Shown here: in pieces, positions 60,098 to 64,000 of the stretch
How positions within the stretch are numbered: the first letter of the stretch is position 1
How the letters are laid out: the number at the start of each line of letters is the position of its first letter
From: JAYPWI01 sp964629575
Lineage (GTDB): Bacteria > Actinomycetota > Acidimicrobiia > Acidimicrobiales > Poriferisodalaceae
NCBI GenBank assembly: GCA_964629575.1
Contig: CAZVUM010000007.1
Location: 1 to 64,000, forward strand
Length of the DNA stretch: 64,000 bases
Direction: 5' to 3'
Position numbers and translations under genes: made by a program
The notes under the pieces: model-generated
Told to the model about the DNA's origin: nothing
Database searches by the model: none
What the model saw: only the letters and a program-made list of their open reading frames with translations

Positions 60098-63000
60098 GTG
60101 AGGACGTTGGGAGCAATCCGCAACTGGTGCTGCGTCCACCCGAGGTCGGTCCTCGCACTCGGCACGCTCGTCGGGGCGATTGGAGTCGTGATCCTCCTCG
60201 GCGCGGTGACCCAGACCGACTTTCCGAGCGCGGTGGCGCTGTCGGTTCTCGGCGCCTTCGTGGGCTCGGGCTCCCTGCTGCTGTTCCGCGAGATCTTTGC
60301 TCTCTGGTTCAGGGTCGAGGACAACCGCTTCGCCGGTCTCCTCGTCGGATTGGGGCTCGTGGCCGTCGGCGCTGCGTTCGTGTGGGCCGGCGTCGTCGGC
60401 GAACGCAGCTCAGCCGCCGCCCTGGGGGTGTTCGCAGCGATCCTCGGCGCGCTGGCGTTCAGCGTCCGACTCCGGGACAGCGCGGTCAACCACCCGTGGG
60501 TCTGGACGGTCGCCGGCCTCGCCCTGATGCTCGTGGGAGGACTCCGCCTCGCGAACGACGAAGGGGCACTCGCCATCAACGCCGGCCTCTGGCTCGGGGG
60601 TCTCACTGCGTTCAAGCTCGGCTTTTTGCCGGTCGTCGATCTCCTCACACCTGACAACGGCGCACTGCTGCCCACCCCGAAGGCCCTGGCCAAGCGCCGA
60701 ACTCGCCTGATTGTCGCCTTGGTTGCGTGCGGCGTCGCAACGGCGTGCGGCGCTCTGTTCGTGACGGTCGGAACCGCCGCGCCCCACCGTGGCCTGCTCC
60801 TGTTCGGCGCACTGACCTCGATCGCCGCGGTGTCCGGTCTCGGCCTGGCCGCCACCCGGCTCACCTTGCCGCCCGGTGCCTGGTGGCTCGTGTTCGTCGC
60901 CGGCGCGGTCGCCGTGATCGTGGCGGTGCCGTGGGTCGGTCTGACGTTCGATTGGCGGGGTCTCGCGCTCGTCGTCGCCGGGATCTTCGTTGTGGTCGGT
61001 GCGTGGTTCGTCTTCCGGGGGGAGGGACTGGTGTTCCTCGTCCTCGCCGGGTTCGTTCTCGTCTGGGCGCTCGTCGAACGCAACGACGACACCATCCCGT
61101 CGCTTGCCGCCGACACGCCGGCGATCCTGGCGATCGGCGATTCATTCATCTCCGGCGAGGGCGCAGACACCTTCATCGAGGGCACCAACACCAAAGCCGC
61201 CGACGGCAACACGTGCCGTCGCGCCGCGACCAGCTACCCCTATCTCGTCGCCGCGGCGCAGAACCCGCCGATGCAGGCCATCTCACTCGCGTGCTCTGGA
61301 GCGGTCTCAGCCGAGATCCACAAGGAGCCCCAGAAGAGGAACGTCGACTCGACCATCGCTGGGTGGCTCCCCCAGCTCGACAGCCTGACGCACACCGACC
61401 CCGTGATCGTCGACCCGAGGGCCCGCGAGGCGGTCGAGGTCGTTCTCGTGAGCATCGGCGGCAACGACACGGGTTTCGAGACGATCGTGATGGCATGCCT
61501 GCTCCCGGCGAACTGCTCAGACCAGCGCGAGCGGTGGTTCGCGAAGGCCGAGTCGCTCGAAGGCCGCCTCGCCAGGACCTACCAGCGCATCGACCGGGCC
61601 ACGGGTGATGCCCATGTGGTGGTCGTCCCCTATCCCCTCTTCGTGGACACCCGAGAGTGCGGCAACGTCGCGTCGGTCGAGGAGTTCGCATTCGTCGTCG
61701 AGTTCGTGGAGGTCCTCAACGCCACCATCGCCCGCGCCGCTCGCACTGCAGGGGTGGTCGTGGCCGACACCTCGCGGGCCTTCGACGGACACTTCCAATG
61801 CGACCCCGAGCCGGCGGCGAACATGATCGTGCTGGCCCCACCCGACGGCCCGATCAGCGCGCGGCTCGACCCTGGGGCCTGGGTACACGGCTCCATGCAT
61901 CCCAACGCCGTTGGCCACCAGCGTCAAGCAGAGGTGCTCATCCCGCTCGTCGCGGCGCTGAGAGCTGGCGAGGATCCACAACCGTGGCTCGTCGACCTGC
62001 AGGCCGTGCCCGAGAGCGCGCTCGGGGTGCCCGCCGTCGAGCGGGCGATGCTTCTCGAGGACGCCCAGTCCCAGCTCACCGACCGTCGCTGGATCACCGA
62101 GCAGCTCTTCGCAGCCGCCCGGGCGCTCGCGGGACCCATCGCACTGCTGATCGGTGGCGGCATGTTGATGGCTCTCGCAGCAACAGGCCTCCGCTGGCGC
62201 TGGGCACGCTTCCTCGCTCCTCGACGCCCGAGCACACCGAACGCCGAGCTCGAAGATCGGCAGCTTCACCTGATCGCCCTGAGCGCCTGCCGGACATCGG
62301 TCGACGTGCTGTGCGTGGTACCAGGTACCACAGCACCCCACGATGCCGCGGTGGTCGACGAAGACCGAACGCGGCTCGCGTCGCTCGACACATGGCGCTG
62401 TTTCGCCGGCGGCGAACACACTTTCCATTGGGCCAAGACCACCGTGCCCAACCTCTCCCCCGATACGAGCCATGTGGTCCGGGCCATCGCCGACGAGCCG
62501 TTCGAGCCTTCGCCCACCGCAGTCGCGACGACACTGCCTGCCGAGAGCACGACATCGCTGAGCCTGGTGGTCGGGTCGTGCTTCGACCGCGAGAACCAGC
62601 AGGCACGAGAGAACTTGGCGGCTGCGTACCTGACCGCCGCCCCGCTCGACGAGCAACCCCGCCCGCTTCAGCTGTGGCTCGGCGACCAGGTGTACATCGA
62701 CGCACCGTGGACCGAGGGGCTGCGGGTGGCCGATGCAGCTGAGCTCGTTGCCAGGAAGTACCTCGACACGTGGGAGATCGGCCGCCCCGTCGAGCGGGGC
62801 GGCACCATTCCCGTGGACAAGGCGATGCGCGACCCCGAGCAGGCGTTCGGCGCGGCGCTCCGCGGATCGAGCAACTTCTTCCTGCCCGACGACCACGAAT
62901 TCTGGAACGGGTACCCCAAGCTCAGCTTCCTCACGCTCACCCTTCAGGCCGTCCGGCGGGCCATCAAGCTGGCGATCGGCTGGGTGAGGAAGGCAACGGC

Positions 63001-63868
63001 GCAGCACCCCACGAGCCACGGTCCCTTCGCCAACGCAGCGGGACGTGGCTTCGTCGTGTTCCAGAGCAACGTTGACTTCGCGGGCTACGACGACTTCACT
63101 GCCGACAAGAATCCGCCCGCGGTGCAGGTCCGCGATTTCGCCGAGGTCCGCCTCGTGATGGTGGACACGCGGTGGTCGCGGTCGTTCCTCAAGTCGACCC
63201 GCAATGCGCGACTCATGCCGGAGGAGTCGCTGAAGCGGGTGCTCGACGAACTCGACCCTGATGGACCGGGGGGAGACAAGCTCGTCGTGCTCGCTGTGTC
63301 GCGACCCATGATCGGCAACCTGCCGCGCGGCAAGACGCTGTACCAGTTCGAGGCCGGCGCCGAGGCGTACACAGCGCAATACCAACAGCTCTGCCGGCGG
63401 ATCGCCGATCGGGCCGATGCGGGGCGGCCGACGCTCATCGTCAGCGGTGACGTCCACAAGCAGGCGGTCCGATCGGCGATCGACCATCGAGTCCTCGAGG
63501 TCGTGAGCAGCCCGATGGGTTTTCTGGGCGGCGGATGGTTCGCGAGCGTCCAGAAGAAGATCATGAACGTGATCGAGGACACACGCGGGGCCGCGAACGC
63601 GATACGAGCGGCGCTTCGGCTCGGAATCCCCCCAGACGACGCCTTCCTCAAGCGGTTCGGCGACGACTACGAACCTCATCCGGGCCACACCCACTTCACC
63701 GAGGACGACTACGACGACGTTCGTGACGGTCTCGTCCGGCTCGACCTCGACCTGAGCACGGCCAGACGCCCAGTGCTCACCTACGAGCTCTTCCCCACCA
63801 CGGGCGCGCGCCTCCCCAACGAGACCTTCACATGGGATCCCGACGCCGGCTGGCTCCGCGTCGGCTGA
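60098..63868 (+). CDS. Polytopic membrane protein with SGNH-hydrolase and PhoD-like phosphoesterase domains
   Basis: 1,256 residues from GTG 60098. Residues 1-330 hold about 10-11 membrane helices. Residues 340-650 are an SGNH hydrolase: GDSFISGEG (nucleophile Ser-349), GGND (454-457) and HPNAVGH (His-601). One more helix lies at about 670-695, followed by RWRWARFLAPRR. Residues 810-1250 are PhoD-like: GSCFD (826-830), LGDQVYID (Asp-863), DDHEFWNG (931-938) and SGDVHKQ (Asp-1118, His-1120). Both active sites look intact. Separate enzymes of these types deacylate glycans or lipids and hydrolyse phosphodiesters. It is divergent from the repeat protein (167 bp). Confidence 0.9.
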   Translation: MRTLGAIRNWCCVHPRSVLALGTLVGAIGVVILLGAVTQTDFPSAVALSVLGAFVGSGSLLLFREIFALWFRVEDNRFAGLLVGLGLVAVGAAFVWAGVVGERSSAAALGVFAAILGALAFSVRLRDSAVNHPWVWTVAGLALMLVGGLRLANDEGALAINAGLWLGGLTAFKLGFLPVVDLLTPDNGALLPTPKALAKRRTRLIVALVACGVATACGALFVTVGTAAPHRGLLLFGALTSIAAVSGLGLAATRLTLPPGAWWLVFVAGAVAVIVAVPWVGLTFDWRGLALVVAGIFVVVGAWFVFRGEGLVFLVLAGFVLVWALVERNDDTIPSLAADTPAILAIGDSFISGEGADTFIEGTNTKAADGNTCRRAATSYPYLVAAAQNPPMQAISLACSGAVSAEIHKEPQKRNVDSTIAGWLPQLDSLTHTDPVIVDPRAREAVEVVLVSIGGNDTGFETIVMACLLPANCSDQRERWFAKAESLEGRLARTYQRIDRATGDAHVVVVPYPLFVDTRECGNVASVEEFAFVVEFVEVLNATIARAARTAGVVVADTSRAFDGHFQCDPEPAANMIVLAPPDGPISARLDPGAWVHGSMHPNAVGHQRQAEVLIPLVAALRAGEDPQPWLVDLQAVPESALGVPAVERAMLLEDAQSQLTDRRWITEQLFAAARALAGPIALLIGGGMLMALAATGLRWRWARFLAPRRPSTPNAELEDRQLHLIALSACRTSVDVLCVVPGTTAPHDAAVVDEDRTRLASLDTWRCFAGGEHTFHWAKTTVPNLSPDTSHVVRAIADEPFEPSPTAVATTLPAESTTSLSLVVGSCFDRENQQARENLAAAYLTAAPLDEQPRPLQLWLGDQVYIDAPWTEGLRVADAAELVARKYLDTWEIGRPVERGGTIPVDKAMRDPEQAFGAALRGSSNFFLPDDHEFWNGYPKLSFLTLTLQAVRRAIKLAIGWVRKATAQHPTSHGPFANAAGRGFVVFQSNVDFAGYDDFTADKNPPAVQVRDFAEVRLVMVDTRWSRSFLKSTRNARLMPEESLKRVLDELDPDGPGGDKLVVLAVSRPMIGNLPRGKTLYQFEAGAEAYTAQYQQLCRRIADRADAGRPTLIVSGDVHKQAVRSAIDHRVLEVVSSPMGFLGGGWFASVQKKIMNVIEDTRGAANAIRAALRLGIPPDDAFLKRFGDDYEPHPGHTHFTEDDYDDVRDGLVRLDLDLSTARRPVLTYELFPTTGARLPNETFTWDPDAGWLRVG

Positions 63869-63871
63869 GAG

Positions 63872-64000
63872 CTACAGCGACACAGCGCGGCAGCTGGTGC
63901 GGACGCACCTGTTGCTCGACCAGACCGACGTGGGCATGTCGGCGAGCGGGCCGGACGACGTCAGCGGCGCGCCGCGCAGGCCGCCAGGCAGATCCAGCGG
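63872..64000 (-). CDS. Possible C-terminal fragment of a minus-strand gene
   Basis: An open frame from the window edge to TAG 63872, 42 codons (PLDLPGGLRGAPLTSSGPLA, then two Cys). No start is in the window and the product is not recognised. Supported only by an uninterrupted frame and plausible composition. Confidence 0.35.
   Translation of the reverse strand, partial: PLDLPGGLRGAPLTSSGPLADMPTSVWSSNRCVRTSCRAVSL

Overview
The window is GC-rich, densely coded DNA that looks like an actinobacterium, most plausibly an uncultured Acidimicrobiia-type lineage. The reasons are indirect. There are three mycothiol-dependent isomerase/DinB-type genes, two luciferase-like (probably F420-linked) oxidoreductases, many GTG starts, leaderless-type promoters, and a large load of CoA-transferase, acyl-CoA and monooxygenase catabolism. 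There is no rRNA, tRNA or other taxonomic marker. Three runs of exactly 100 N (22389, 29988, 55949) show it is a scaffolded assembly.

Layout. 1-3347 (minus): a translationally coupled AtzG/AtzE/AtzH-like amidase cluster with an SDR and a VOC protein. 3398-6036: an acyl-CoA dehydrogenase and a WD40 lipoprotein. 6181-15026: a D-aminoacylase-type amidohydrolase; then a ThDP enzyme, a tandem-domain CoA-transferase, a broken VOC gene and a PhyH-type dioxygenase, together resembling an alpha-oxidation route; then an LLM oxidoreductase and an AhpD-like protein. 15032-19074: lipoproteins, a TauD-type dioxygenase, SRPBCC and DinB-type proteins. 19098-21301: a copper P-type ATPase with a recognisable MerR/CueR-type promoter. 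21319-24188: a small accessory island with an MntA/HepT toxin-antitoxin pair and a class II Fic protein, bracketed by related direct repeats. 24273-31590: a CoA-transferase, a DinB-type gene with an amidase, and a molybdenum hydroxylase operon with its own MoaD-like protein. 31713-38949: a transporter, two Baeyer-Villiger-type monooxygenases (one fused to an esterase), an LLM enzyme and an NTF2-like protein. 39097-40657: an APH-type kinase and a small partner. 40830-45881: a TcuA/TcuB electron-transfer pair with NTF2-like and MetE-like genes, divergent from a TetR regulator. 46013-49732: an amidohydrolase, a DinB-type protein and a chemoreceptor. 49771-63868: an FAD/Fe-S dehydrogenase followed by a cell-envelope region.

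The most unusual material is the envelope region: a PilZ-regulated glycosyltransferase, a signal peptidase I, a surface protein of about 1,570 residues with about 13 repeats (one apparent frameshift, one assembly gap), and a polytopic membrane protein carrying both an SGNH hydrolase and a PhoD-like phosphoesterase domain. Also notable are a palindromic repeat family of 48-49 bp period found in all three long convergent intergenic spacers and in none of the short ones, and conserved repeat tails behind the HepT and Fic modules.
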